Source of the DNA: Roseomonas sp. HF4
GTDB lineage: Bacteria; Pseudomonadota; Alphaproteobacteria; Acetobacterales; Acetobacteraceae
DNA: 64,000 nucleotides
Reading direction: 5' to 3'
Assembly: GCF_005222755.1 (NCBI RefSeq)
Contig: NZ_STGD01000001.1
Span: 554,994 to 618,993, forward strand
The notes below the pieces were generated by a model. The model had not been told where the DNA came from, searched no databases, and saw nothing but the letters and a program-made list of their open reading frames with translations. Position 1 is the stretch's first letter. Each line of letters opens with the position of its first letter. Below, in pieces: positions 51,332-59,760 of the stretch. The translations under genes were made by a program, and so were the position numbers.

Positions 51332-53776
51332 ATGGCCGCGGAGGCCAGAAGCCGACGTGTGCTCGGCCGGCGCCTGCTGGTCGTGGCGGCGGCGGGGCTG
51401 CTTCCGCTCGCGCTCGGCGCGGCAGCGCTCGGGCTGGCCTCGCGGCATTGGAACGAGGCCGCGACGGGCCGCGCGGTCGTCGCGGCCGCCGGCCATGCGG
51501 CGCAATCCGTCGATGCCGAGTTCGAGGCGCGCCGCACCGCGCTCCGCGCCTTCGCCGCGGCGCTGGATGGCGGCCGCGGCCTCGCGAACCTCGAGGAAGC
51601 CGACGCCGCGGCGCGCCGCCTCGCGGAGACGCTGGGCGGGCCGGTCGGCGTGCTTGACCGCAGCCTCGGCCTTCTGGTGGACACGAGCGAGCCCTTCGGC
51701 ACGCCGCTCGGCTCGACCCCGGCCGTGGCCGCCGGCCTCTGGGCGCTCGAGACCGGCCGCGCGCGCGTGAGCGACGTGCTGCCCGGCCCCGCGGACAGCG
51801 CCGGCCAGCCGATGCTGATGCTGCCCCTGCTGCGCAGCGGGCGGGCGGAGGCGGTGCTGAGCCTGCGCATCGACACGGCGCGGCTCGTCGCCGCCATCGG
51901 CCCCGGCCCCGCCGCGCTGCTGGACAGCCGCGGGCGCCTTGTTGCGAGCCAGGGCGCATCGGCCGCCGTGCTGCCGGACTGGCCGGTGCTGTCGGGCCTG
52001 CCGCGCGGCGAGGCGCGCGTCGTGCCGGGCGCCGATGGCCGCGACCTGCGGCTGGCGGTCAGCTACCTGTCGGAAGCACCGGAATGGCGGGTCGTCGCCT
52101 GGCGCCCCGCCTCCGCCGGGCTGCTCCCGTGGATGAACCTGCTCGCCTGGCTGGGCGGGGTGGTCCTGCTCGCGGCGCTGGCGGCGGCGGCCGCGGTGCG
52201 CCGGGCGCGCGGCGCGCTGCTCGGCCCGATCGAGGCGCTTTCGCACCATGCCGCGGCCGCGGCCGCGGCGCTGCGCGCCGACGCCATCGTGCCCGCCGTC
52301 CCGCAGATCCCGCCGTCGGGGGAGTTCGCCGCCCTCGGCGCGGCGCTGGCCGAGGCGCAGGCGGCGGCCCAGCAGCGCGAACGCCGGCTGCGCGCCCTGG
52401 CCGAGGCCGGCGCCATCGTCCTCTGGCGCGCCGATGCCGGCGGTGGCTGGACCGAGGCAGCGGGCTGGGCCGGCCTCACCGGCCAGACCGCGCCCGCCTT
52501 CCGCGGCGACGGCTGGATCGAGATGCTGCACCCCGACGACCGCGCGCCGACGCTCGCCGAATGGGGCCGCGCGCTGGTCGCGCGGAGCCAGATCGGCGTC
52601 GAGTTCCGCCTGCGCTCCGCGGGGGAGGACGGCACCTGGCGCTGGGTGCGCGCGACGGGCGTGCCGATCGCGAACGACGACGGCACGCCGCTCGAATGGG
52701 TGGGCGCGATCCACGACATCACCGATGCGCGGGGCGCGGGCGCCGCGCTGCGCGTGAACGAGGCGCAGGTGCGCCAGACCGTCGCCGAGCTCCGCGCCGT
52801 CTACGACACCGTCCCCGTGGGGCTGGCGCTGGTCGATGCCTCGCTGCGCTTCGTCAACGTCAACGCCCGCTTCGCCGCCATCAGCGGATTGCCGACCGAG
52901 GCCCATATCGCCCGCGCGCCGCACGAGGTGATGCCCGAGGGCCTGGCCGAGCCGCTCGAGAAGGCGCAGCGCGAGGTGCTCGCGACCGGACGGCCGATGC
53001 TCGACGTGAGTTGCACGGGACAGGCGCCGGGCGCGGTGCAGCACCTGCGCCACTGGCTTGCCTCCTGCCACCCGGTGAAGGACGCGGCCGGCGCGGTGAC
53101 CGGCGTCTCGGCCGTGCTGCAGGACGTGACGGACCGCGTGCGCGCGGAACGCTCGCGCGAATTGCTGGTCACAGAGCTCAATCACCGGGTCAAGAACACG
53201 CTGGCGACCGTGCAGTCCATCGCGGCGCAGTCCTTCCGCCGTGCCGGCGCCGGCGCGCCGGGCGCCGCGCGGGACTTCGTCGGCCGCCTGCAGGCACTGA
53301 CGCGCGCGCACGACCTGATGGCGGGCGAGGGCTGGGACCGCGTCGACCTGCTGCGCGTCGTCCGTGCGGGGCTGCAGCCCTGGCTCGAAGGCGGCCGCGC
53401 GGTGCGGATCGGCGGATCCGGACGTATCCAGGTCGATGCCGGCCAGGCCCAGGCGCTCGTCCTCGGGCTGCATGAACTGGCGGCGAACGCAACCCGCTAC
53501 GGCGCGCTCTCCCGCCCCGGCGGGGAGGTCGAGGTCACGTGGTCGCTCGGGGAGGACGGCGTCGCCGCCTTCGACTGGCGCGAAAGCGGCGGGCCGCCGG
53601 TCACGCCGCCGGCGCCGGACCGGCGCGGCTTCGGCATGCGGCTGCTCGAGCGCGGGCTCGCGCACGACCTCGGCCCGGGGGCGGAGGTGCTGCTGACCTT
53701 CCCGGAGGACGGCGTGCGCGCGGCGCTGCGTTTCCGCACCGGCCTGCCCACGCTCGTGTCAGAGCCCGCCGACTGA
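51332..53776 (+). CDS. HWE-family sensor histidine kinase with two PAS domains
   Basis: This 814-residue kinase has an N-terminal helix (LLVVAAAGLLPLALGAAALGL) and a periplasmic sensor region of about 250 residues. A second helix (LLAWLGGVVLLAALAAAAAV) precedes two PAS domains with WRADAGGGWTEAAGWAGLTG and LVDASLRFVNVNARFAAISG. The HWE phosphoacceptor is TELNHRVKNTLATVQSI with His618. The ATPase domain has LHELAANATRYGALS and GFGMRLLERGL. HWE kinases often signal to single-domain or stress-response regulators; no response regulator gene is adjacent. Confidence 0.87.
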   Translation: MAAEARSRRVLGRRLLVVAAAGLLPLALGAAALGLASRHWNEAATGRAVVAAAGHAAQSVDAEFEARRTALRAFAAALDGGRGLANLEEADAAARRLAETLGGPVGVLDRSLGLLVDTSEPFGTPLGSTPAVAAGLWALETGRARVSDVLPGPADSAGQPMLMLPLLRSGRAEAVLSLRIDTARLVAAIGPGPAALLDSRGRLVASQGASAAVLPDWPVLSGLPRGEARVVPGADGRDLRLAVSYLSEAPEWRVVAWRPASAGLLPWMNLLAWLGGVVLLAALAAAAAVRRARGALLGPIEALSHHAAAAAAALRADAIVPAVPQIPPSGEFAALGAALAEAQAAAQQRERRLRALAEAGAIVLWRADAGGGWTEAAGWAGLTGQTAPAFRGDGWIEMLHPDDRAPTLAEWGRALVARSQIGVEFRLRSAGEDGTWRWVRATGVPIANDDGTPLEWVGAIHDITDARGAGAALRVNEAQVRQTVAELRAVYDTVPVGLALVDASLRFVNVNARFAAISGLPTEAHIARAPHEVMPEGLAEPLEKAQREVLATGRPMLDVSCTGQAPGAVQHLRHWLASCHPVKDAAGAVTGVSAVLQDVTDRVRAERSRELLVTELNHRVKNTLATVQSIAAQSFRRAGAGAPGAARDFVGRLQALTRAHDLMAGEGWDRVDLLRVVRAGLQPWLEGGRAVRIGGSGRIQVDAGQAQALVLGLHELAANATRYGALSRPGGEVEVTWSLGEDGVAAFDWRESGGPPVTPPAPDRRGFGMRLLERGLAHDLGPGAEVLLTFPEDGVRAALRFRTGLPTLVSEPAD

Positions 53777-53777
53777 C

Positions 53778-53797
53778 CTGGCCGATGCCCCGGCCAG
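53778..53797 (+). terminator. Hairpin after the histidine kinase gene
   Basis: CTGGCCG pairs with CGGCCAG around a 6-base loop immediately after the stop codon. It has no U-tract, so termination strength is uncertain. Confidence 0.35.
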
Positions 53798-53902
53798 CCC
53801 CGGAATCCTTGCCGCCGGGCGCCCGCCGGGCCAGAAACGCGCCGCGGCGCCGGCACGGCGTCCGTGCGGCCGGTCCGCGGCCATCACGAGGGGAATGACG
53901 GC

Positions 53903-54865
53903 ATGATCTCGCGCAAGCGCGTGCTGGTGACGGGGGGCGCGGGGTTCATCGGATCCCATCTGTGCGAGCGGCTGCTCGCGCAGGGGCACCAGGTGCTCTG
54001 CGTCGACAACTACTTCACCGGCACGCGCGACAACATCGCCCACCTGCTGCAGCACCCGCAGTTCGAGGCGATGCGCCACGACGTGACCTTCCCGCTCTAT
54101 GTCGAGGTCGACGAGATCTACAACCTGGCCTGCCCGGCCTCCCCGGTGCACTACCAGTTCGACCCGGTGCAGACGACCAAGACCTCCATCTCCGGCGCGC
54201 TCAACATGCTGGGCCTGGCCAAGCGCGTGAAGGCCAAGGTGCTGCAGGCCTCGACCAGCGAGGTCTACGGCGACCCCGAGGTCCATCCGCAGACCGAGGA
54301 CTACCGCGGCAGCGTCAACCCGCTCGGCCCCCGGGCCTGTTACGACGAGGGCAAGCGCTGCGCCGAGACGCTGTTCTTCGACTATCTCCGCCAGCACAAG
54401 GTCCGCATCAAGGTCGCGCGCATCTTCAACACCTATGGCCCGCGCATGCACCCGGAGGACGGGCGCGTGGTGTCGAACTTCATCGTCCAGGCGCTGCAGG
54501 GCAAGCCGGTCACGATCTACGGCGAGGGCACGCAGACGCGGTCCTTCTGCTTCGTGGACGACCTGGTCGAGGGGCTGATGCGCCTGATGGCGACCGACGA
54601 CGACGTGACCGGGCCGGTCAACCTCGGCAATCCGCACGAGATCACGGTGCGCGAGCTGGCCGATCGCGTCATCGCTCTGTGCGGCGACGGCGCCGGTCTC
54701 GAGAAGCGGCCGCTGCCGCAGGACGATCCGGTGCGCCGCTGCCCGGACATCGGTCTCGCGAAGCGGCTGCTGGGCTGGGAGCCGAAGGTGCCACTCGAGG
54801 ACGGGCTGCGCCGCACGGTCGCGTATTTCGACGCCGTGCTGCGGCGGGGGAACGCGCCAGGGTGA
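53903..54865 (+). CDS. UDP-glucuronate decarboxylase (UDP-xylose synthase)
   Basis: This 320-residue extended SDR enzyme has GGAGFIG (11-17) for NAD, the active-site TSE (118-120) and YDEGK (Tyr147, Lys151). It also has the UXS-specific [17 protein letters not shown] segment. It converts UDP-glucuronate to UDP-xylose, a precursor for exopolysaccharide or LPS. The start at 53903 is preceded by GAGGGGA. No glycosyltransferases are nearby. Confidence 0.92.
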   Translation: MISRKRVLVTGGAGFIGSHLCERLLAQGHQVLCVDNYFTGTRDNIAHLLQHPQFEAMRHDVTFPLYVEVDEIYNLACPASPVHYQFDPVQTTKTSISGALNMLGLAKRVKAKVLQASTSEVYGDPEVHPQTEDYRGSVNPLGPRACYDEGKRCAETLFFDYLRQHKVRIKVARIFNTYGPRMHPEDGRVVSNFIVQALQGKPVTIYGEGTQTRSFCFVDDLVEGLMRLMATDDDVTGPVNLGNPHEITVRELADRVIALCGDGAGLEKRPLPQDDPVRRCPDIGLAKRLLGWEPKVPLEDGLRRTVAYFDAVLRRGNAPG

Positions 54866-54868
54866 GGC

Positions 54869-54995
54869 GGGGGGAGAAGGGAACTTCTCCCCCCGAGCCC
54901 CCCCTCAACCTTTTTTGGCACCCGGCGCCCCACCACCCAGGGACAGCGCCAGGTTCCAGAAAAGGGAGGGGGATCGGGGGAGGTTCCCCTCCCCC
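54869..54995 (+). repeat. Three-hairpin (cloverleaf) intergenic element, copy B
   Basis: Hairpin 1 is identical to that of copy A (54869-54894, 11-bp stem, ggaa loop). The central stem (54909-54965) has a different sequence but keeps pairing: CCTTTT with AAAAGG, TGG with CCA, ACC with GGT and GGCGC with GCGCC. Hairpin 3 is GGGGGAGG-ttcc-CCTCCCCC (54976-54995). The element starts 3 bases after the uxs stop and lies between two convergent genes. Confidence 0.8.
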
Positions 54996-55014
54996 CACCT
55001 TCGGACCGCCGCCG

Positions 55015-55848
55015 CTACTTCAGCGGGAAGCCCAGCGAGACCAGCGCCTCCTTCAACCGGTCGCGCCCCGCCAGCGCCTTCATGGTGCCGAGCCGCGCGA
55101 TGACGCGCTGCGTCCAGCTGTCCGCCCCGCCCATCTCGTTGCGGCGGGAGAAGGCGGCCATGCGCGGGTCGTAGGCGGCGCGGTGGCCGGCGTCGTCGGC
55201 GTCGTAGCGTTCGTGGTGCAGCACGGCGGCCTGCGGCAGGCGGGGCTTCACCTCCCCTTCCCGGCCCGGCGCCGCATGGCCGACGCAGAGGCCGAAGACC
55301 GGTGCCACGCCCGGCGGCAGGCCGAGCAGCTCCGCCACCCGCTTCACGTCGTTGCGCAGCGCGCCGATGTAGACATTCGCGAGCCCGAGGCTCTCGGCCG
55401 CCACCACCGCGTTCTGCGCCGCCAACGCCGCGTCGATCGACGCGACGAGGAAGGCCTCGAGGTAGGGCAGGCCCACGAGTTCCACCTTCTCCTGCTCCGC
55501 GAGCCGCGTGTTGCGCGACACGTCGGCCAGAAACACGAGGAAGACCGGGCATTGCTCGATGTGCTTCTGGTTGCCCGCGATGGCCGCCAATTCGCGGCGC
55601 ACCGCCGGGTCGTTCACCGACACGACCGACCAGGTCTGCAGGTTGGACGACGTCGCGGCGGATTGCGCGGCGGCGACCAGCGTCTCGACCGTGCCGTCCG
55701 GCACCGGGTCGGAGGTGTAGCCGCGCACCGAGCGGTGCGAGAGCAGCAGCGCGATGGTGTCGTTCCACGGGCCGGCCTTGGGCTCGGCGCCGGCGCCGTA
55801 GCGGGCCGTCAGCGCCGCCTGTGCGGCCGGCATCTGGGTTCCGTCCAT
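55015..55848 (-). CDS. NADPH-dependent nitroreductase (NfsA-type)
   Basis: This 277-residue flavoprotein has LLSHRSVRGYTSDPVPDGT for FMN binding and SAATSSNLQTWSVV. ESLGLANVYIGALRN and the FrxA/NfsA-like VFGLCVGH segment follow. It probably reduces quinones or nitro compounds with FMN. A GAGGAGAG ribosome-binding site precedes the ATG at 55848. The 214 bp between it and the LLM gene hold GC-rich palindromes only. Confidence 0.87.
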   Translation of the reverse strand: MDGTQMPAAQAALTARYGAGAEPKAGPWNDTIALLLSHRSVRGYTSDPVPDGTVETLVAAAQSAATSSNLQTWSVVSVNDPAVRRELAAIAGNQKHIEQCPVFLVFLADVSRNTRLAEQEKVELVGLPYLEAFLVASIDAALAAQNAVVAAESLGLANVYIGALRNDVKRVAELLGLPPGVAPVFGLCVGHAAPGREGEVKPRLPQAAVLHHERYDADDAGHRAAYDPRMAAFSRRNEMGGADSWTQRVIARLGTMKALAGRDRLKEALVSLGFPLK

Positions 55849-56062
55849 ATCGATCTCTCCTCGGGAGTTCGCCGGAACCTAGAGCAGCATCCTGCCGAGG
55901 GAAACCGGGCGACAATCCGGAGACGGATCGTGCACCGGCGCGATCCGGGCGCGCGAAGCGCGACCGCGCCCAGGCCGCCTGCCGGGCAAGGCGCAGCAGT
56001 GCGCGGCGCGAAGCCAAGCCGGCGGATGCCGGCGCGCGGCGCCTGCGCGCGCAACACGACGC

Positions 56063-57397
56063 TCAGCGCGCGACGGCGGCGGCAGGATGCGGGGCCGCGA
56101 GGCGCGGGCCGGCACCGAACAGCTTCTCCCGATAGGTGCCGGGCGCATGGGCGCGCTTGTAGCGCCCGCGCTCCTGCAGCGCGGGCACCAGCAGCGTCAC
56201 CACGTCCTCCAGGCATTCGGGCGTGACGGTGCGGGAGAGGTTGAAGCCGTCCACATCAGCCTCGTCCTGCCAGGCGATCAGCGCGTCGGCCACCTCCTCG
56301 GCGCTGCCCAGGATGGGCGGCTGGCGGCTGCCGAGCACCATGCGGTCGATCAGCGCGCGCTTGGTCGCGCGCGGCGCGGCGGCGCGCAGCGCCTCGACAT
56401 TCGAGCGGATCGCCTCCGACGCCGACGGCAGCTCGTCATCCATGCCGTACCGCGCGAGGTCGATGCCGAGGGAGGCCGAGGCATGGACCAGCGCCGCCTC
56501 CACGCTGGCGTGGCGGCGGTAGTCTTCCAGCCTGTCGCGCGCCTCGGCCGCGGTGCGGCCCAGGATCACGGTGGCGCCCATGAAGGCCCTGATCGGCCGC
56601 GGCGCCGCGCGCGCGCGGAGGTCCGCGACCAGCGCCGCGACATGCGGCTTCGGCCCGCCGTTCAGGAACACGCATTCCGCATGCCGCGCGGCGAAGGCGC
56701 GGCCGCGATCGGATGCGCCCGCCTGGTAGAGCACCGGCGTGCGCTGCGGCGAGGGCTCGACCAGATGCGGCGCGTCAAGGCGGTATTGCGGCCCCTCGTG
56801 CCGGATGCGCGCGACGCGCGCAGGGTCGGCATGGACGCCCGCGGCGCGGTCGCGCTTCACCGCATCCGACGCCCAGGATTCCTCCCAGAGGCGATAGACG
56901 ACCGTCATGAACTCGTCCGCCATGTCGTAGCGATCGTCATGCGCCATCTGGCGGTCAAGGCCCATCGCCCGCGCGGCGCTGTCGAGGTAGCCCGTGACGA
57001 TGTTCCAGCCGATCCGGCCCTTGGTGAGATGGTCGAGCGTGGAGAAGCGCCGCGCCAGCAGCGCCGGCGGTTCCCAGGCGAGGTTCACGGTCACGCCGAA
57101 GCCGAGATGCTCCGTCGCCGCCGCCATGGCGGGCACGAGCAGCATCGGGTCGAGCAGCGGCACCTGCACGCCGTGGCGGATCGCCGCGTCCCCGCTGCCG
57201 CCATGGACGTCGTAGATGCCGAGCACGTCGGCCAGGAACAGCCCGTCGAACAACCCGCGTTCGAGCAGGCGCGCGAGCGATGTCCAGTGGTCGAGGGAGA
57301 GGTAGTCGGCCGCATGGTCCCGCGGATGCGTCCACATCCCCTGCTGGATGTGGCCGATGCAGGCCATGTCGAAGGCGTTGAGGCGAATCTCGCGCAT
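56063..57397 (-). CDS. LLM flavin-dependent monooxygenase, NtaA/SnaA/DszA type
   Basis: This 444-residue luciferase-like TIM-barrel enzyme has LNAFDMACIGHIQQGMWTHP and LDHLTKGRIGWNIVTGYLDS, both typical of NtaA/DszA monooxygenases. SPQRTPVLYQAGASDRGRAF confirms the subgroup. It uses reduced FMN and oxygen; candidate substrates include aminopolycarboxylates, alkanesulfonates or sulfur heterocycles. The start at 57397 precedes the conserved N-terminus. The reading frame upstream runs into repeat copy C and is not counted. Confidence 0.85.
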   Translation of the reverse strand: MREIRLNAFDMACIGHIQQGMWTHPRDHAADYLSLDHWTSLARLLERGLFDGLFLADVLGIYDVHGGSGDAAIRHGVQVPLLDPMLLVPAMAAATEHLGFGVTVNLAWEPPALLARRFSTLDHLTKGRIGWNIVTGYLDSAARAMGLDRQMAHDDRYDMADEFMTVVYRLWEESWASDAVKRDRAAGVHADPARVARIRHEGPQYRLDAPHLVEPSPQRTPVLYQAGASDRGRAFAARHAECVFLNGGPKPHVAALVADLRARAAPRPIRAFMGATVILGRTAAEARDRLEDYRRHASVEAALVHASASLGIDLARYGMDDELPSASEAIRSNVEALRAAAPRATKRALIDRMVLGSRQPPILGSAEEVADALIAWQDEADVDGFNLSRTVTPECLEDVVTLLVPALQERGRYKRAHAPGTYREKLFGAGPRLAAPHPAAAVAR

Positions 57398-57420
57398 GCG
57401 GGGAAGGTGGCAGGAAGGGC

Positions 57421-57545
57421 GGGGGAGGTGAACCTCCCGCACACCCCCTCCCTTCTTTGGGAATTGGCGCCGGTCCTGGGATGCCGGTCACCAGGTGCCG
57501 AAGAAGGTTGAGGGGGTTCGGGGGGAGACGTTCCCTTCTCCCCGC
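57421..57545 (-). repeat. Three-hairpin (cloverleaf) intergenic element, copy C (inverted)
   Basis: This is the same element as copies A and B but reversed. GGGAGG-tgaa-CCTCCC at 57423-57438 corresponds to hairpin 3. CCTTCTTTGG (57451-57460) pairs with CCGAAGAAGG (57498-57507) as the central stem. The block at 57520-57545 corresponds to hairpin 1, with two changes. It lies 23 bases upstream of the LLM start and 5 bases from the stop of the next receptor gene. Confidence 0.75.
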
Positions 57546-57550
57546 GACCT

Positions 57551-58519
57551 TCAGTTCTCGGGTCGGAACCCGCTGTCGCGCACCACCTGCGCCCAGCCGT
57601 CGCGTTCGCGCCGGATCCGCTCCGCGAAGGCGGCGGGCGTGTCGGAGGTGGTCGGCAGGTATTCCAGCCGGTCCAGCGCCGCGACCATCTCGGGTGCCGC
57701 GGCGGCGGCGCGGATCGCGCGGTGCAGCGCCTCCACCACCGGCGCCGGCGTGCGCGCCGGCAGCAGCACGCCGAACCATTCATCCTTGTCGAGGTCGGGG
57801 TGCCCCAGTTCCCGGAAGGTCGGCACGTCCGGGAAGCGCGGGTTGCGCGCGGCGGAGGATACGGCGAGCAGCCTCAGCCCCGTGCCGTGATGGGGCGAGA
57901 CATCGCCCAGCACGCCGATGAAGCAGGAAAGCCGCCCCGCGATCAGGTCCTGCACCGCCGGCGCCGCGCCACGGAAGGGCACGTGCGTCATGGCGAGCCC
58001 GGTCTTCTTCGCCAGCACGATGCCCATGAAATGCGGCGCCGATCCCGCGGCGGGGGAGGCCCAGGGCAGGTCGCGCCGCTCCGCCTTCGCCCAGTCGATC
58101 CAACCGGCGAGCGTCTGCGCCGGATGGTCCTTCGGCACCGCGAAGGCGAAGGGGAAGGTGCAGACGGTCGAGACGGGGATGAGGTCCGTCAGCGCGTCGT
58201 AGCGCACCTCCCGCGGGAAGACGTGCGGCTGCAGCGTCAGCATCGATGCGGGCGTCTGCAGGATGACCGTGCCGTCCGCGTCGGCGCCCTTGACGAATTC
58301 CACCGCGATTCGCCCGGCGGCGCCGACGCGCCCCTCCACGATCACCTGCGGCGCGAAGGCGCCGCGCAGCCGTTCGGCATAGAGCCGCGCGACGACGTCG
58401 GACGACCCGCCCGGCGGAAAGCCCACGATCAGGCGCGCCGGGCGCTGGAGCGTCTGCGCGGCAGCGCCCCCGGCGGCGAGCAGGCCAAGCGCGGCGCGGC
58501 GCCCGATGGCGAAATTCAT
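57551..58519 (-). CDS. Tripartite tricarboxylate transporter (Bug-type) receptor 3
   Basis: This 322-residue receptor has a signal (MNFAIGRRAALGLLAAGGAAAQ). Bug motifs RLIVGFPPGGSSDVVARLY, SPAAGSAPHFMGIVLAKKTG and HVPFRGAAPAVQDLIAGRLS follow. It lies on the same strand upstream of the NtaA-type monooxygenase, so it may capture the monooxygenase substrate. No TctAB genes are present. Confidence 0.87.
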   Translation of the reverse strand: MNFAIGRRAALGLLAAGGAAAQTLQRPARLIVGFPPGGSSDVVARLYAERLRGAFAPQVIVEGRVGAAGRIAVEFVKGADADGTVILQTPASMLTLQPHVFPREVRYDALTDLIPVSTVCTFPFAFAVPKDHPAQTLAGWIDWAKAERRDLPWASPAAGSAPHFMGIVLAKKTGLAMTHVPFRGAAPAVQDLIAGRLSCFIGVLGDVSPHHGTGLRLLAVSSAARNPRFPDVPTFRELGHPDLDKDEWFGVLLPARTPAPVVEALHRAIRAAAAAPEMVAALDRLEYLPTTSDTPAAFAERIRRERDGWAQVVRDSGFRPEN

Positions 58520-58628
58520 GCGGTGGTCTCCTCCCTGGCCCGCTGCGGAGCCTGCGGCGGACATGCTATGGGCAGGGCGCGGGCGCCGCCACCCCGGCGC
58601 GGCCACCGGGGACGAGAGGGACGCAAGC

Positions 58629-58775
58629 GTGCCGCTCAGCCAGGGCCTGCTCGTCATCATGATCCTGGCGAGCTGCGCGCCGCCGCCGACCGCGACGCGG
58701 CACCACTGCGTGGCCATCCCGAACGGCCTCGTGGAATGCCACGAGGTCCCCCCGCCCGCACCCGCGCCGCGCTGA
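58629..58775 (+). CDS. Small putative lipoprotein, 48 residues
   Basis: A GTG start with GAGAGGGA about 9 bases upstream gives a short hydrophobic stretch and lipobox (GLLVIMILASC). A small tail with two further cysteines (HHCVAIPNGLVECHEVPP) and a Pro-rich end follow. The N-region lacks positive charge, which weakens the lipoprotein call. It is convergent with the thioesterase gene, 9 bases away. Confidence 0.4.
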   Translation: MPLSQGLLVIMILASCAPPPTATRHHCVAIPNGLVECHEVPPPAPAPR

Positions 58776-58784
58776 GGCCGCCGG

Positions 58785-59633
58785 CTACAGCCCGAGCCCT
58801 TCCACCAGCATCGCTTCCAGCGCCGCGCGCCGCGTCTCCGGAATCGCGATGGCGCGCCGCGCCGCCAGGTCGAAGGCGACGCCCACCGCCTCGGCCGCCG
58901 CGACCGGCGCGCCGGTCTCCCCGTCATGCAGCAGGTGCGTCCAGGTCGTGGTCTTCTCGGCCAGCGCGCGCAGCCCGCTGGTCACCGTCAGCAACTGTCC
59001 GGCGCGCAGCGGCGCCAGGTGCACCAGCCGGTATTCCAGCGCCGCGCTGCCGACCCCGTCCTCCTTCACGCCGAGGCCCGTGCCGCGGTTGCGCAGGTTC
59101 GGCACACCGTCCCAGACGCGGGCGATGACGCCGTCCGGCCGCATCACACCCGCGGCGTCGCATTCATGGGCGCGGACGGCACCGCGATAGCCCTCCGTCA
59201 GGCCCATGGCGCGGGCGGCCGCGCGGTCCGGCAGGGGGCGCGGGGCCGCGAAGGACAGGCCGCGCGGCGCCGCATGCGCGGGCAGCGCCACGCGCAGCGC
59301 CTCCGGCACCACGACCGGCGCCCCGGGCGCGATCCAGGTCGCGAAGGTCGCGGCCGGCGCCTCGGTCGCGGTGTTGCGGATCTCGCAGAAGGCGAGCAGC
59401 CGGTCGTCGCGCTGCTCCACGACGCCGCCCAGGATGGTGAAGGGCGTGCCCGGCGCCATCTCCCGCAGGAAGCGGATGTGCTGGTCCAGCACCGCGAAGC
59501 CGCCCGGATGCCCGGCCTCCAGCAACAGCCAGGCCAGCGCATCCGTCACGCGCGCAACGTAATGACGCACGTTCATGTGCCCCATCACGTCGCATTCCTC
59601 CTGCTGCACGCTGCCGCGGCCGATGACGATCAT
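58785..59633 (-). CDS. Acyl-CoA thioesterase with two hotdog domains
   Basis: This 282-residue protein has an N-terminal hotdog half with the 4HBT active-site pattern D15-V-M-G-H-M-N21 (QQEECDVMGHMNVRHYV). A second, degenerate half repeats AHECDAAGVMRPDGVIARVWD. It hydrolyses acyl- or aroyl-CoA thioesters. The ATG at 59633 has GGAG just upstream and is divergent from the flavin monooxygenase gene at 59761. Confidence 0.82.
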   Translation of the reverse strand: MIVIGRGSVQQEECDVMGHMNVRHYVARVTDALAWLLLEAGHPGGFAVLDQHIRFLREMAPGTPFTILGGVVEQRDDRLLAFCEIRNTATEAPAATFATWIAPGAPVVVPEALRVALPAHAAPRGLSFAAPRPLPDRAAARAMGLTEGYRGAVRAHECDAAGVMRPDGVIARVWDGVPNLRNRGTGLGVKEDGVGSAALEYRLVHLAPLRAGQLLTVTSGLRALAEKTTTWTHLLHDGETGAPVAAAEAVGVAFDLAARRAIAIPETRRAALEAMLVEGLGL

Positions 59634-59760
59634 GCAGGGGCTCCATCCGTTCCGGTGCGCCAGATCAGCGCGGCGCGGCCCGCGCCGCAAGCCGTCCGGG
59701 GTTGCGCGCGGCCCGCCCTTCGCGTGACCATCCCCGCCAACGAGGGGAAGGAGACGCAGC

